From: Hyphomicrobiales bacterium
GTDB lineage: Bacteria > Pseudomonadota > Alphaproteobacteria > Rhizobiales > Aestuariivirgaceae
NCBI GenBank assembly: GCA_023266715.1
Contig: JAHFPK010000177.1
Span: 1-6,033 of the forward strand
Length of the DNA: 6,033 nucleotides
Direction of reading: 5' to 3'
Made by a program: the position numbers and the translations under genes. Numbering within the stretch: the stretch's first letter is position 1; every line of letters starts with the position of its first letter. Of this stretch, positions 5,668 through 6,033 are shown piece by piece. The notes beneath the pieces are model-generated. The model made no database searches, was not told the DNA's origin, and saw nothing but the letters and a program-made list of their open reading frames with translations.

Positions 5668-6033
5668 GTTAAGCTTGCTCACGTAGCAGGAAAGGCCGCT
5701 TGATTTCAGCTTTGAGCAGCTTGCCTTCGCGGCGTTCTGGTTTTCAAACCCGGCAAGGCGAACCCGGTAGAATATTCCCTTGGTTCCGAGATCGGCCCGC
5801 ACGACCACAGGTTTCTTGTCCGCAAGCAATTGATGCTTGGCTTTTATCTTCTTCCAGGTTGACCAGGCGCCATCCTCGCTGGTGGCAGAAGCCAATTGCA
5901 CACTCCAGCCATCGGCAGGTGCAGCAACAGCGGGTTCTTCCTCAGTAATTTCAGCAGCCGCTGGCGCGGCTGCTGCTGGTGTTTCTTCTTCGGCAACCGC
6001 AGGTTCGGCTACAACAGGTATTTCTTTTTCAGC
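5662..6033 (-). CDS. SPOR-domain protein, C-terminal part (5' end outside window)
   Basis: SPOR domains bind denuded glycan strands of septal peptidoglycan, so such proteins usually act in the periplasm in cell division or wall remodelling. I see 123 codons open to the window edge. Residues 1-40 of the fragment are an Ala/Pro/Glu-rich low-complexity linker, and 42-119 are the SPOR domain: GWSVQLAS (42-49), KPVVVRADLG, KGIFYRVRLAGF (85-96), then C106-SKLKSSGLS-C116. A Cys pair at these sites is, as I recall, common in alphaproteobacterial SPOR proteins and could form a disulfide. A GTG at 5899-5901 is the internal valine of WSVQL, not a start. The N-terminal part, probably with a membrane anchor, lies beyond the window. 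The gene ends in TAG, overlapping the DUF2063 stop. Confidence 0.9.
   Translation of the reverse strand, partial: AEKEIPVVAEPAVAEEETPAAAAPAAAEITEEEPAVAAPADGWSVQLASATSEDGAWSTWKKIKAKHQLLADKKPVVVRADLGTKGIFYRVRLAGFENQNAAKASCSKLKSSGLSCYVSKLNS
5952..5975. repeat. Perfect 10-bp inverted repeat within the SPOR linker
   Basis: CAGCAGCCGC (5952-5961) and GCGGCTGCTG (5966-5975) flank a 4-nt TGGC. It encodes part of the Ala/Pro-rich linker, where runs of GCN codons easily give such symmetry, so it is most likely a by-product of composition. It could form a strong mRNA hairpin inside the coding region. Confidence 0.5.

Noticed and set aside
5899..5901. GTG as start of a small 79-residue SPOR protein
   Set aside because: It is the valine of the WSVQL strand inside the SPOR domain; the frame continues open upstream through an Ala/Pro/Glu linker to the window edge.
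1..6033. Mobile element, prophage, CRISPR or defence island
   Set aside because: No transposase, integrase, phage, Cas or toxin-antitoxin gene, no regular repeat-spacer array and no terminal repeats are visible; the genes are mostly housekeeping.

Overview
The window is a stretch of ordinary chromosome that looks alphaproteobacterial. The evidence is a putA without a DNA-binding domain, transcribed divergently from an Lrp-family putR (an arrangement known from Rhodobacter and Agrobacterium), a DUF1489 protein (a family I know mainly from Alphaproteobacteria), and a SPOR protein of alphaproteobacterial type. Base composition looks moderately GC-rich. I cannot assign an order or genus. I see no rRNA, tRNA, CRISPR array, transposase, integrase or phage gene.

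Layout. Positions 1-2680 (minus) hold the N-terminal 893 residues of the bifunctional proline catabolic enzyme PutA, whose 3' end is cut by the window. A 109-bp AT-rich divergent control region (2681-2789) separates it from putR (2790-3299, plus). Then come panC (3368-4213, plus; pantothenate synthetase), a convergent DUF1489 gene (4224-4640, minus), a 104-bp divergent intergenic region, a small dodecin flavin-storage protein (4745-4948, plus), a DUF2063/HvfC-like protein with an unusually short N-terminus (5029-5667, plus), and the C-terminal part of a SPOR-domain protein (5662-6033, minus, 5' end outside the window). The stop codons of these last two genes overlap tail to tail.

How the genes work together. 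Only putA and putR form an evident functional unit: PutR probably senses proline and activates putA, since this PutA cannot bind DNA through a ribbon-helix-helix domain. panC (coenzyme A precursor synthesis), dodecin (flavin buffering), the DUF1489 gene, the HvfC-like gene and the SPOR gene look like independent housekeeping or accessory genes. panC has no panB beside it, and the HvfC-like gene has no DUF692 partner beside it.

I found no convincing new multi-gene system. The points most worth a second look are non-coding: a perfect 9-bp hairpin spanning the putR stop codon, repeats in the putA/putR control region, alternative hairpins between dodecin and the HvfC-like gene, and a hairpin whose loop contains the start codon of that short HvfC-like gene.
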